Origin: Membranipora membranacea
Lineage: Eukaryota; Bryozoa; Gymnolaemata; Cheilostomatida; Membraniporidae
Reading direction: 5' to 3'
Assembly (NCBI GenBank): GCA_914767715.1
Contig: OU612070.1
Coordinates: 19,146,025 to 19,210,024, forward strand
DNA length: 64,000 bases
Shown: positions 11,250 to 21,929 of the stretch, piece by piece
How positions within the stretch are numbered: position 1 is the stretch's first letter
Layout of the letters: the number at the start of each line of letters is the position of its first letter
The notes under the pieces: model-generated
The model's database searches: none
Told to the model about the DNA's origin: nothing
The model's input: the letters and a program-made list of their open reading frames with translations, nothing else
Position numbers and translations under genes: made by a program

Positions 11250-12080
11250 TTTATTGGTATCTCTTCAAACAATATTTCAAGCTATTTATCCCAGTAAATA
11301 GTAGTAAAAAATATAAGTATGAAATGAAATTTCACATTCCCTGTCCACAGCAATTCAAGTGTGAAAGCGACCAGGGCCTCTCAACCACTCGGATTTAGCC
11401 ATTTACTCAGGTTTTCGGGTTCAACTCAGGGGATTACAGAATAAGATCTAAGATTTTTGTTGGGGAATTCCTTACACCTAACTAGTTTAGTATTGAAGAC
11501 TATGATACTCTTGAGCTCTCTAAGATTCGCCTTCTGATTTCATTTTCTTATGATCTCAATATTTAATAAAGACAAATGTATATGCAGCTAAAATATGGTC
11601 ACATGTCGTCTGTCGATAACAGCAGAATATTGTCATCAATCAGAATATGTACATACAACCAAGGAGTAACGCTGTTACTCATTTAATTAACATACATTTA
11701 TCCAGGGAGAATTTCTCCCTGATTTATCCATCATGCCATCTGTAAAGATCATTTTCCTGAAACAGAATTAGACTACAACACAAGTAATAAAATAAGTAAA
11801 GCTAACTTCATCCAACAGCTTAGTTAGTTAGATCAGATCAATGGCCCCAATACCCACGTAATTGGATCTAGTGCAAGATCATAGGGTCATTCTCATATCA
11901 ATCCTAGAATTGTTCAGAATTGTTCAACAATTCTTGGGCATGATATGCAGTGTGATTATTTACTTTGCCAGTTTTACACACCAGGTACCTTGCTAATTGA
12001 CTTTCAGTGTTTCTTAGAAGGGTTGAATTAGTGGGTTGGCAGGGTAAAATTGAATAGAAAATATTATTCTGGTTTATTTG
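11250..12080. other. Upstream region of SLC16-like gene
   Basis: No exon is recognisable. A 19-base perfect palindrome occurs at about 11714-11732 (CAGGGAGAA/TTCTCCCTG). Promoter elements cannot be identified with confidence. Confidence 0.35.
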
Positions 12081-12850
12081 TCCTACCACAGCTGGCTGCA
12101 GTGATATGACTTGCAACCTGTGTGAGTTGCTATGATTAGGTTTCAGTATAAACAATCTTTGAATTCCTCAAGAGCCAAGTGCTTGCATTTATGTTGTCAC
12201 CAAGATGAACAATAGTAACTTAGAATGTAAAAATTGCTCTATTACTCTCGGCATGTGATCCCTTTGTCTACTTGTAATTGAATGTTTTGCCATATGCAAT
12301 GTCCTACAAATAATTTATTGGTATTTACAGTACCGCTTTTCATCAAATATAATAAGTTCTACTCACCAAGAAATCTTTATCAAATTCTCAGTTGTAGTCA
12401 GTTGGGGCTATTTTCATCCAGTATAACAGCTAGAAATGAGTTTCATTATACAACTGTCGCTACAAATTTTGTCCGCAACGAACAAGAAATCGTTTGTAAG
12501 AATTATCTTCCCGAAATGCTGTGGAATTCCCTCCATTGACTTTTAGGATATATAGAGCTGTACCAACAAAATATAACGCAAGCAAATGCTGACAATCAAC
12601 ACACTGTCATTGTGCTATTGTACTATGCTATCGTACAATATCATATCCCTTTCACCCAACTTGCCAAGGAGTCTATGTTACCTCAATGGCCATGAATTGG
12701 GACTACTCAAATCCAACAATATTTACGTAGTGATTACCTTGCGCTCTAACGTAGATGGAAGGAGGATAAAAAAATACTGACAGGTAAGCAATCTGGAGCC
12801 AAAGTACGGTCTTAGCTCAGAGTTTTGGTCAGTGCTGGTGGCCTGGCTGG
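12080..12850 (-). repeat. Dispersed repeat family D, inverted copy
   Basis: This region shares blocks, in inverse order, with 19640-19890 (GATATGATATTGTACAATAGC, AAGTTGGGTGAAAGG). It also shares the motif GGCTGCAGTGATATGACTTG with 20120, 21140 and 25480. Part of it (12640-12830) is the reverse complement of 14590-14740. The nested arrangement suggests an old composite element, probably a retroelement relic. No intact ORF remains. Confidence 0.55.
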
Positions 12851-12852
12851 TG

Positions 12853-13082
12853 CAGGCCCGTATTTCTAGGGGAGGCAGGGAGGCCTTGCCTCCCTTAGAA
12901 AGCTGAATGGAGTGGTCCAAAAATGATATAATTGATTATTTCATGTCTGAATCAGGTCTTTTGGGATTTCCATTTGCTAATTAAATGCCTTAAAATTGCT
13001 TAGTAACAGCACCCCTCCTATTGATGCTTCTGACTATCCTCGGAATTTCGCCTCCCCTACCATTTCTTTCTTAACAGCCTTG
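12853..13082 (+). mobile_element. TIR element, GGGGAGGC family, copy 2
   Basis: Begins CAGGCCCGTATTTCTAGGGG, keeps the internal hairpin GGGGAGGCAGG/CCTTGCCTCCC, and shares long blocks with copy 1 (ATATAATTGATTATTxCATGT, GGGATTTCCATTTGCT). Ends near CGCCTCCCCTACC...CAGCCTTG. No clear target-site duplication remains. Confidence 0.7.
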
Positions 13083-13912
13083 TTCTTCATCTCATTGTTG
13101 ATAGCAGTAATTGATAGGCAGAGAATTCTTGGTCACATTTCCTGCCTCAGCTGAGGTCATGAACCTGATCTGGCAGTTTCACTTCCTATAGAGGCACATC
13201 TGTTGATCAAAATTAAAGATTCTCAATCATCAAAGGATAAACAATGTTGGAATATCATTCGAAATGATTCAACTGCCAATTTGAGTTAGTATGTCAAGGG
13301 CTGATGTCATTATTTCACCTAATTCGAACGCATCCCTTAAAAAGGACAATCTGTTAGGGAAAACTATTTGCCGACCAGGTAATCACTCTGATATGTAGCC
13401 TCAATCTAGAATCTTTGAACTATACAGACTACATCACCTCAAATATCCAAGACCTGTAGCAATAGTAGCAATTGATTACCCAGCGTCAATTTTTTGATAT
13501 ATGCAAGTTTATCAAAGAATTCAATTCGGAAATTACCGATTTAATTGGATGAGTATTTGTGAGCGCTTGATAGTCATTTAAATGAATAATGGGCTTGAGA
13601 TTGGTCAAAATGTATCCTACATGCGCAAAAAAGCTTACTTTCTATACGAGTATTTATGAATACTTGGAAATCATTTAAGATGAATAATGAGCTTGAGATG
13701 CGTTAAAATTCATCCATCTTACACAATAAAGCCTATCTTCCAACCAGTCTGCAGCGACTCATGACAGGTTTGGTGGATGTTTTGCGGAGAGAAAATGTGC
13801 TTGGCTGGTCTTCAAAGCATAATTTTAAATTTTACCTTGGCATGAGCTTTTGAGAACTTGGCACTCCTCGAAGACTGGTATATGGAGCCGGGTATACAAA
13901 AAATAACTCTCG
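13083..13912. other. Intergenic, no gene seen
   Basis: Two stretches at about 13540-13620 and 13655-13735 repeat each other loosely (ATCATTTAAxATGAATAATGxGCTTGAGAT). Nothing else can be supported. Confidence 0.4.
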
Positions 13913-14050
13913 CAAGCCTCTAGTTCTAGGGGAGGCAAAAGAGGCACTACCTTCCCTAAAAAGCTAATTATAACAGCCTAAAACACTATAATTGAATAAT
14001 TCATGTCAACATCATCTCCTCTCGGATTTCAATATCAATCAAAATCACCT
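13913..14050 (+). mobile_element. TIR element, GGGGAGGC family, copy 3 (truncated)
   Basis: The left end CAAGCCTCTAGTTCTAGGGG and the blocks CTATAATTGAATAATTCATGT and CTCGGATTTC match copies 1 and 2. The right end is lost in decayed sequence. Confidence 0.6.
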
Positions 14051-14315
14051 GCAAAGCCTCATCATCGTCAACAGTTGTGTGCCGATTAGCTACACCACCT
14101 CCTGCCCCTAATAAAGGATTTATTAACGGGATCCAACATAGGTGTGGGTATTCAGAACGTTTGAGAAAAGTGAAATGGAGTGGACATGTGTTTGAAGAGC
14201 ATCTCATGGGTACAATATACAATCGGATATGATGTGGCCTCACTGGCGTTGGATGTTGTTTGGAATGTTCTGATATTTTTAGGCCTTGCTTGTGATGGTG
14301 GTAGCCTAGAACTTT

Positions 14316-14556
14316 TTGATAAACAACTATAAAATTCTACATCAAAACAAATATACTGGCCATAAATTTATTCTGCTTGGAGATTGTAATATTAATTGGA
14401 ATTCCTCATCAACCGAAAAAACACATTTAGAGCAGAGCTTTATGTCTGCAGGGCTATTACAGCAAGTTAATGGGATTTCATACATTAGCCATTTAGGGAG
14501 AGAAAGCTTATTAGACCATAACTATGTGAAAATTATTTATGTTGGTCTAAAAACAT
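14316..14556 (+). pseudogene. Non-LTR retrotransposon AP-endonuclease fragment
   Basis: The frame reads HKFILLGDCNINWNSSSTEK, then HLEQSFMSAGLLQQVNGIS and SHLGRESLLDHNYV. This matches the exonuclease-endonuclease-phosphatase domain at the start of ORF2 in Jockey/CR1-type elements. GDCN corresponds to the catalytic GDFN block and SLLDHNYV to the SxIDHxxV block. The fragment is about 75 residues of a domain of about 220, with no RT following, so it is a dead remnant. The Cys for Phe in GDFN may be decay. Confidence 0.75.
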
Positions 14557-14583
14557 GATGGCTCTTCAAGAGAGTGGTTTTGG

Positions 14584-15060
14584 GTGCCACCAGCCCAGCC
14601 ACCAGCATTGACCAAAATTCTGAGCTACGACCCGCACTTTGGCTACAGATTGCTTACTAGTTGTCAGTATTTTGTTATCCTCCTCCCATCTATGTTGGAG
14701 CGCAAGGAAATCACCACCCAAATAATGTTGGATTTGATCCCCCTTCAGTCAACTGCTGCTGGGTTATGTTGGGTAATTATGTTCGCTGTGTCGATCCTGA
14801 GGAGTCCCAATTCATGGTATGCAGTGGTGTCCCAGAGAAAAATTTCTTACCCCAACTGTAAAATATACTGACATTTTGAGAGCGCGTAGCGCTCGAACCG
14901 AGGCCGCGCAGCGGCCGAGCCATAACAGCTGGGGGGTTTGGGGGGCGCCAAAGCTTCTCAGTTGCAAAATATTGAAAAAATTCATGCTGTAGCTGCAATA
15001 AATATATAGAGACTGCCCATGCCCTACACTACAGGCTAATAGTTGGATTATGGATATAAC
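14584..15060. repeat. Dispersed repeat, reverse of 12640-12850
   Basis: Positions about 14590-14740 are a diverged reverse complement of 12640-12850 (the GTTGGAGCGCAAGGxAATCAC block). Positions 14830-14860 share CAGTGGTGTCCCAxG with the complement of 19620-19660. Around 14880-14945 is a GC-rich stretch with GCGCGTAGCGCTC and CCGCGCAGCGGCC palindromes. No gene is supported. Confidence 0.5.
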
Positions 15061-15084
15061 TATCGACTATCTTTTCATGCTGGT

Positions 15085-16100
15085 AGGGGGTTCGGTCCCA
15101 AAACGGCCCGAGGCCCAAAACGGCCCGCGGCCCAAAACGGCCCAGCATGATTTATGAGTTCTCCAAGTCCCGAAACCTCTAAAAATTGAGTTAAGTCAAC
15201 GAACTTAAGTTTTTGGGAAAAAACTTAAGTTTTCAAATTTTTAGAAAAAACGGCCCATCTTGGTTTTTGAGTTCTCCAAGTCCCAAAACCTCTAAAAAAT
15301 GAGTTAAGTCAACGAACTTAAGTTTTTGGGAAAAAACTTAAGTTTTCAAATGTTTCAAAAAAATGGCCCATCTTGATTTTTGAGTTTTTCCAAGTCCAAC
15401 AATCTCTAAAAAAATGAGTTAAGTCAACTAACTTAAGTTTTTGGAAAAAACTTATGTTTTCAAATTTAAAAAAAAAACGGCCCGTCTTGATTTTTGAGTT
15501 CTCCAAGTCCCAAAACCCCAAAAAAATGAGTTAATTCAACGAACTTAACTTTTTGGGAAAAAACTTAGGTTTTTAAATTTTTCAAAAAAACGGCCCATCT
15601 TGGTTTTTGAGTTCTCCAAGTCCCAAAACCTCTAAAAAATGAGTTAAGTCAACGAAATCAAGTTTTTGGAAAAAAACTGAAGTTTTCAAATTTTTCAAAA
15701 AAACGGCCTGTCTTGGTTTTTGAGTTCTCCAAGTCCCAAAACCCCAAAAAAATGAGTTAATTCAACGAACTTAACTTTTTGGGAAAAAACTTAAGCTTTC
15801 AAACTTTTCAAAAAAACGGCCCATCTTGGTTTTTGAGTTCTCCAAGTCCCAAAACCTCTAAAAAATGAGATAAGTCAACAAATTTTTTGAAAAAAACCGA
15901 AATTTTCAAATTTTTCGCAAAAAAAACGGCCCAGCATGATTTTTGAGTTCTTCAATACCCAAAACCTCTTAAAATTGAGTTAAGTCAACGAAATTAATTT
16001 TTTGTGATAAAAAAGTTTTCAAACTCTTCAAGAAAATGGCCCAGCATGATTTTTTGAGTTCTTCAAGTCTTGAAACCTCTGTAAAACAGCAAGTCAACAA
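15085..16100. repeat. Satellite-like tandem array, ~113-bp unit, ~9 copies
   Basis: A unit of about 113 bp starts near CGGCCCATCTTGGTTTTTGAG and continues through CTCCAAGTCCCAAAACC, ATGAGTTAAGTCAACGAAC and a TTAAGTTTTxGGGAAAAAACTTA core. It recurs at roughly 15137, 15250, 15364, 15478, 15592, 15704, 15817, 15927 and 16037. Outer units are most diverged, central units most alike. The left edge has three 18-bp CCCAAAACGGCCCGxGG repeats. Each unit contains an imperfect inverted repeat around CTTAAG. Open frames across it are artefacts. Confidence 0.92.
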
Positions 16101-16109
16101 AGTTAAGTA

Positions 16110-16489
16110 AATTCTAACCTGATAGAAATAAATGTAACAGTTGACTTAACAGTGGCTTAGGACAAAAAATATTATGTAAATGCAAGGATGTCTAATTTAC
16201 GTGCAGAATGTGTTTGTTTTCGTAGTACATTCTCAATGTAGTTTACACCACTGTATATTTCGTTTATTTTTTATCAGATCAGAACAATGATTGGATAATA
16301 AAATATTGACAAAGATTGAACTAGACAATGACAAACATACAGTGTAGTGAAGTTTAACTAATCATATTCCATTTCTTCCATCGTAATTGCAGATATGCCT
16401 AGCCTATGCCTGATATGCACTGAACCGTAGTAGGTCTTTGAGGTTTTTCGTACGATTAAATTTATCAAAGGCTGAAAAAATTGACCTAT
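16110..16489. other. Spacer, no gene seen
   Basis: AT-rich sequence between the satellite and the MULE pseudogene. Nothing recognisable. Confidence 0.4.
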
Positions 16490-17168
16490 TTATTTTAAGA
16501 AACGTTTGTTCCTAATCCTGGTGGCCTCTCCCACCTTCACCAGCAGCACCTGTCTCAAGGCCTCCTTGGCCTCTAAGGCAAGCCTTGCCATGAGCTTCCA
16601 CGTGTTTGATTTTGCTTTGGTCAGGTCATTCAGCCGTTTGTGGTAGCCTATGGAAGAATAATACAACCAAATGACAGTATACAAATTGGCAGTTAATCAC
16701 AAAATTATTAATACGAACACACCGGCAGATTGTCAGGTCCTCAGTTACTTCAGCATTGTTAGAAAATATGCTAAATATTATTATTGTGTTGATCTGAAAG
16801 ATGTTCAGTAAAAAATAAACAAATCGAATCATTTTTTGGAAAGAGAAAAAAAACCATTGTTGATAAATACGCAACAAGCATTGTAAACAGGCGTTGCATT
16901 CCCTTTGATGATCCTTGGATTTTCCCTACCTTCTAAGTCATTATTGGTCATATCTTTCGACCAAATACTGAAACCTCTGTTGGCTTTCATCTCCTTGTCC
17001 AAACATTTTCATAATACAACAACAATTCTTTGGCAGGGGCTGACTTTGCCATTTCTCTTAGCCAACCTAGTGCTGGAACCACTCCCTCAGGTGGAAGTAG
17101 CGCTAGTCCCATCACCATCTGGACAAATTGTTTGGTCTCGCTATCCTGGCAATATTTCCTGTACCATC
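16490..17168 (-). pseudogene. MULE-type transposase, C-terminal two exons, inactivated
   Basis: On the minus strand an exon after acceptor TTTTGAAACACAG (17168 down to 16930) reads WYRKYCQDSETKQFVQMVMG, then LALLPPEGVVPALGWLREMA and ELLLYYENVWTRR. A TGA follows, then KPTEVSVFGR, a 2-nt shift, then DMTNNDLEG. A donor GAAG|GTAGGG leads to a second exon (16647-16490): GYHKRLNDLTKAKSNTWKLM and on to RNKRFLK and stop. The order 'FxxxLMALxxLPPxxVxxxxxxL', 'ENxWxRR', 'TNNDxEGxHxRLN' is the C-terminal layout of MULE-domain proteins of FLYWCH type. The Trp-to-stop and the shift make it a pseudogene. The junction completes NND-LEG-YHKRLN in phase, so the intron position looks original. Confidence 0.75.
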
Positions 17169-17169
17169 C

Positions 17170-17765
17170 TGTGTTTCAAAATATAGGGGATGTTTAGTTT
17201 TAAGCGTGACCAGTTATAACCTAATCCGGGCTCGGTATTTGATTGATTTTGTACCTGTTGATAACTGCTTCATAACTGGCACAGGCTTATCTATGACCAG
17301 ATCAGCATAGATTAGGCCCAGCGACTTAACATATAGGTTACAAGCCTTTAAGTCTTTGGAAAACTGCATTCTACGATCAGTAATTAGATTTTGGCGTCGT
17401 ATTTAAATTGGACTCTCTGGATCGTACACTAACACTAAGTACCAACATTTCCAGTCGATGATGCTGATAGGGTGCTACCATAGATATAAAAACTGTTTTT
17501 ATGTCTATAGGTGCTACATATAATACTAACATTATTTTAATATAATTTTGATTCAAAAAGAGATAAACCTTGCTGTCTATCATAAAAACATAACCCCCTT
17601 GTGAAGGCATTTTAATTTTAAAGTACAGTTAAATGTAACAGAAATGATAACTTATGTGAAGTTCATCAGAGGCATAGTCGACCAGATGTAATATTTCCTG
17701 AAACCTGAACACCAACCGCTCAGCCCAAACTCAAACCTATAACCTAAACCAATAATTAATTAGAT
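17170..17765. other. Spacer, no gene seen
   Basis: No exon can be recognised. Upstream exons of the MULE-type gene would be expected toward higher coordinates, but I could not align any here. Confidence 0.4.
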
Positions 17766-17773
17766 AGAACACA

Positions 17774-18171
17774 CAGGGGCGTATATTCTAAAAAATTTCA
17801 CTCGCTGACTTTTCAGAGATGAGCATAATAATCGGGCGCAGCCCAATCCATAGCCGTAGGCGTGGCGGGGAGGGTGTGGGAGGGGCGCTTAAGAAATTTT
17901 TGCATATCGGTAGCAAAATAGTGCAAGCAGAGAGGTATTTCAATAGCTCACTAAGCTGTTGGGTACTTTCAGAAAACAACTCAATAGCAGTAGAAGTTTA
18001 CGGTAAAAATTCTCCAGTAATAAAGCACCCATTTGAAAAAAAACTGACCTCAATGGAATTCGAAGCCACAACAATCTTATTTACAGTGATTATAAGGCGG
18101 ACGCTCTACACACTGAGCTATTCAGCCACTCACGGAAATCTGTGGGCCGTGAGTGCTAATATACGCCACTG
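17774..18171 (-). mobile_element. hAT-like MITE with internal tRNA-like sequence, copy B
   Basis: A 398-bp element in the opposite orientation to copy A, with ends CAGGGGCGTATATTCTA and (complement) CAGTGGCGTATATTAGC. It is flanked by the perfect 8-bp duplication AGAACACA (17766-17773 and 18172-18179). Copies A and B are alike over their full length apart from small indels. The tRNA A box is intact (complement of 18103-18120), while the B box is eroded. The two independent target-site duplications show that the whole unit, tRNA-like body included, moved as one DNA transposon. Confidence 0.87.
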
Positions 18172-18262
18172 AGAACACATGTCTGGTGTGTATACAATAC
18201 ATGATGGGCTTTTTGAAAGATACTGAATAGTACCCATGCCTAGATGTATATTTACTTACATT

Positions 18263-18337
18263 TCAACCATACGGTCAACGGGAGCAGAGATTTTTGTTGA
18301 AGTTGAAGGAGCTTCTGCATTTACATCACCAGTTCTA
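18263..18337 (-). other. Possible orphan exon
   Basis: Between acceptor TTATGTTTTATAG and donor GAAAT|GTAAGT a 25-codon frame reads TGDVNAEAPSTSTKISAPVD RMVEM. The splice motifs are good, but the stretch is short and matches no family I know. It could be an upstream exon of the MULE-type pseudogene to its left. A weaker candidate (18843-18706, reading ENTDELPVLHRYLLHILIES) lies upstream but has a stop before its donor. Confidence 0.25.
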
Positions 18338-18899
18338 TAAAACATAATAAAGTTTACATCTTTACATGCATTCATAACACTGCATCAACTAAATGAGAAG
18401 GGTGATGTCAGACTGCTTCATAAGGTCAGATATGTTTATATAAGCAGTACCGTCTACATTTACAGGAGACAGGTTTTGCTCTGACTATAAAACTTAAATG
18501 AGGCTGCACCTGAAAAATGATATCATGTAGCGAGCCTAGTCTTGTTAGCTCTTTTTATTATCACTGTGCATCTATGTACTTACTGTCTTATTTGCCTCAC
18601 AGCACTGAAGGGTAATCAACATCTTTACAGACAAAACAAACTCGCTGGGCCTGGCCAAGCATATGGACAATATAGTTACTTACCCAGGAAGCAGCGGCTC
18701 AACTGTTCAACGGATCATCAGCATCAGCTGTCTTTGCTCTAAGAACAAAAATATCAATTGTGGATTCAATTAATATGTGCAATAAATAACGGTGCAGCAC
18801 AGGAAGCTCATCAGTATTTTCTATTGTAAACCTCCAACCCAACCTACATCTGAAAAGATATAGGAGGCAATAATAAAGCATATCTCTCTACACAAATGA

Positions 18900-19400
18900 G
18901 CTTCCTTCGATGCTGTGTGTCAATCAATGCAGCTTTGCATTAAATGATTTTGTGTTCTTTCCCAGTGTAGTGTTTTAGGTGATGGAATATAAATGAAAGC
19001 ATGTATCTCGGCGAGGATTGATTCCAAGAAGATGGCATACGTAGGCCTACATGAGCGCGGGAGAACTGCTTTGTTGTTAGTTATTCCTCATGTGACATTC
19101 ATTTCTAATTCTACAACAGCAGGAAACCATGGACATGGACAGCAATGGTTTCAGAAAACTTGAGCCCAATCAAACACTAACTAATGGACTACTATCTATC
19201 AAAGCCTGTCAGTCATGTCAAGATGACAGACCACACCACAGAACACAGGCTCCTTGCATTGGAAGGATGACTGGAAGAATAATAGACTAGACTGACCAAT
19301 TATCCTGTGAGACAGTCGTCCTCCCTTTTTGCCATGATGATAACATTGTAAATATGATTATGATTGGTGATCCCAAAGCAAAGGCGCAGTAAGTGTAGTG
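18900..19400. other. Spacer, no gene seen
   Basis: Nothing could be supported on either strand. Confidence 0.4.
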
Positions 19401-19548
19401 TGTCACTGTCCTTGGGCCAACAGTTTTCCTTTCTCATCCTCATAATAAATGGAAATGGACATTGTTGTTTGTATGTTCAGTAGCTTGTCAGCTGCACAAA
19501 GTGACCACAAAAATGATGATACAAAAATGAATAATAAACAAAATTTTC

Positions 19549-19617
19549 TTACCCCAACGACCGTTGGGGTTGTGTATGGGCCAAAATCTCTTTCCCCAAC
19601 GGCGTTGGGGCTCGTTG
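19549..19617. repeat. Pair of GC palindromes CCCCAACG...CGTTGGGG
   Basis: CCCCAACGACCGTTGGGG and CCCCAACGGCGTTGGGG lie about 45 bp apart, with a further GTTGGGG just after. Each can form an 8-bp perfect stem. They sit at the left edge of a dispersed repeat that continues to 20300. Confidence 0.7.
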
Positions 19618-19639
19618 GGGCCTTGGGACACCACTGGGT

Positions 19640-20300
19640 CATTGTCACTTTGTCAAGTTGGGTGAAAGGGATATGATATTGTACAATAGCATATCTACAA
19701 TCTCGTTGTTAACATGTGATTATGTTTTAATCAACCAAATCACATGTTAACAGAGTGTGTTGATTGTCAGCATTTGCTTTAGTTTTTTTTTGGTACAGCT
19801 CTATTTATCCTCAAAGTCAATGTAGGGAATTCTATAGCATTTTGGGAAGATAATTCTTACAAGCAATTCCTTGTTCGTCGCGGACAAAATTTGTTGTGGT
19901 ATGAATCCATGTGGGAAGATCTTACACTATGTTAATGGTACAGGGGTAAAGTGAATGAATTCTTAGAATCAGAGCAAAATAGTGACGATTAAATCATATA
20001 AATAATGTCTGTGATTTGATTGGTAATAAGTGTTTCTTCGAAAAGCTAAATTATTCGGTGAGTTGTCAAAAATTTGATACGAATATAACTTTGTTAAAAT
20101 AACAACCTAGATAATTAGTCATACCACAGATGGCTGCAGTGATATGACTTGCAGTCTTTGTGATTTTCTGTTATTAGCTTTTAGTATGACGAAGATCTGA
20201 ATTCTTCACCAGCAAAGTGCTCACATTTATAATTTATGTTTTGGTTTCGTACTAGAGTAGCTTTTAATTAATTGTTAGCAAATTGATTCTAAACGAAATT
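19640..20300 (+). repeat. Dispersed repeat family D, copy 2
   Basis: Shares ordered blocks with 20960-21310 and with 24140-24300 (GTGAATGAATTCTTAGAATCAGAG, GTTTCTxxGxxAAGCTAAATTA, GATGAGTTTGCCGAC). It shares CTGCAGTGATATGACTTG with 12090, 21140 and 25480. An inner 13-bp inverted repeat, GTTAACATGTGAT/ATCACATGTTAAC, lies at about 19708-19752. No coding capacity remains. Confidence 0.55.
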
Positions 20301-20779
20301 ATCATGTTTGTCTTTTATCCCTTCGTCAAGGATTTCGGGTGAAAACATGTCGGCAATGTGTGATTGACATAGATGTGCCAGTATTACAATTTGGGCTCAT
20401 GCCCGTTCAGCCGACATCTTATTATCCAGACTCAACTATTATATTATGTACTTTATTCTGAACTAATCTTACGATATACAAAGTATTATCATCACTATAA
20501 ATAGCTTCAAGGCAACCTATCAAATATTTATGGAGCTAATTATGTCGGGGCTCTGCTATACTCGGTTATGATAACAGTGTATACCACTATTACCTGTTCT
20601 GATTCTGTCGATGGTGGTTAATACACCAACAATTAGGAGTTTAATATTTGAATGACATTTGACCATTATTTTCATTTTGTAATAGTGCGTACTCATTTTA
20701 TAAATAGAATTTGGATTTCATGATATTGTGGCATATTTTTACCACACATATATTTTGCACCGTTCGTTTTTGTTGTTGC

Positions 20780-21330
20780 CACATTTGAACCGTTCTGACC
20801 ATTTTAAAGCACAGATTACTCATACAACATTCATAATGAGATAACTACTATTGTTCCCTACTTTACCATCCATGCTTCACTTGACTAATAATTTTGTTTG
20901 TCAATTCCAGGGTACAATTAATTAAAGACTGTTGCCAATATACAATACAACCACCATACTGACATAATAGAGTTAGAGTGAATAACTTCTTGGAATCAGA
21001 AACGAATAGAGACAAGTTGTCACAATGGCGGTTCCATCTAACCATTCAGGGTTTCTTTGACATGCTAAATTATCGGATGAGTTTGCCGACTTGCGAAATG
21101 TGGAAAAAACAACTCGTCTATTTAATTATACCACAGTTAGCTGCAGTGACATGACTTGTAATCTGTGTGAAATGCTATGCATATGTTTCAGTACAAAAAA
21201 TTTCTGATTTCTCTTCAGCCATGTGCTTGCATTCATAATAATGATTTGGTTTCGCACTAGGGCTGCTTTTAATTAACTGCCAGCAAAGTACTTTAGGCCA
21301 AAATCGAAGGATCATGTTTGCATTGTGATA
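20780..21330 (+). repeat. Dispersed repeat family D, copy 3
   Basis: Diverged copy of the 19640-20300 repeat in the same orientation. It includes the CTGCAGTGACATGACTTG block and the TTTTAATTAACTGCCAGCAAAxT end. Confidence 0.55.
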
Positions 21331-21541
21331 TATGTTGTAAAAATTAACCAGAAGTATGGTTATCAGAGCATAACTTTAATGATGCAGCGTTAGAACCATT
21401 GCCTTTTATAGCACTAGGCCGAAAAGCTCTCTAAGTTCTAGTCTCTATTTAAGAAGATATATTCATATTTATTATTATTAGCCACTTTCAGCTCATGAGG
21501 GACATTGCTATAAACTGGAGAGTCTATGTGGTATGAAGGTC

Positions 21542-21926
21542 TTAAAGGGCAACCAAGGATTCGCAGCAATGCATTAATGGGTAGTAAATAATGTGCTAGG
21601 CAGCATCAGCTTTGTGCATTACGCGATGCAAAACTCAAACTAGTTGCTGACTCTAAGCTGGGTAACACTTCGGTTTAGGGGAGGTTCCAAGACATTGCTG
21701 TAATGATGATAGAGCACAGGCTAAATAATAACAGGAACAGGAAACTGCTCTGTGGTATTCTATTTTAGTTGAGTTTGAGTACCTGATGGATGAAATGTTT
21801 CAGAAGAATTCTTGCTGAATAATCATCTGAATTAGATTTTGTCTTTTTCCCTCGGCAGAAGGTGCAATCTGCTATTAATCAATGAGGGCCAATGAGAAGT
21901 TATTTGAAACCCTGGTTGCCCTTTAA
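21542..21926. mobile_element. TTAA-flanked MITE, copy 1
   Basis: The ends read TTAAAGGGCAACCAAGG and its near-exact complement CCTGGTTGCCCTTTAA, giving a TIR of about 17 bp with TTAA at both edges. The near full-length copy at 45780-46165 is in inverse orientation and is also bounded by TTAA. TTAA target sites are characteristic of piggyBac-type transposition. The element has no ORF. In both copies one end can be read as (A)GGG, unlike the usual CCC of piggyBac ends, so the superfamily call is tentative. Confidence 0.75.
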
Positions 21927-21929
21927 ATA

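Noticed and set aside
15318-15521. Minus-strand frame with repeated KIKxGxFFxxFEN motifs
   Set aside because: It is the 113-bp satellite read in one frame; the unit length is not conserved as codons and other units contain stops.
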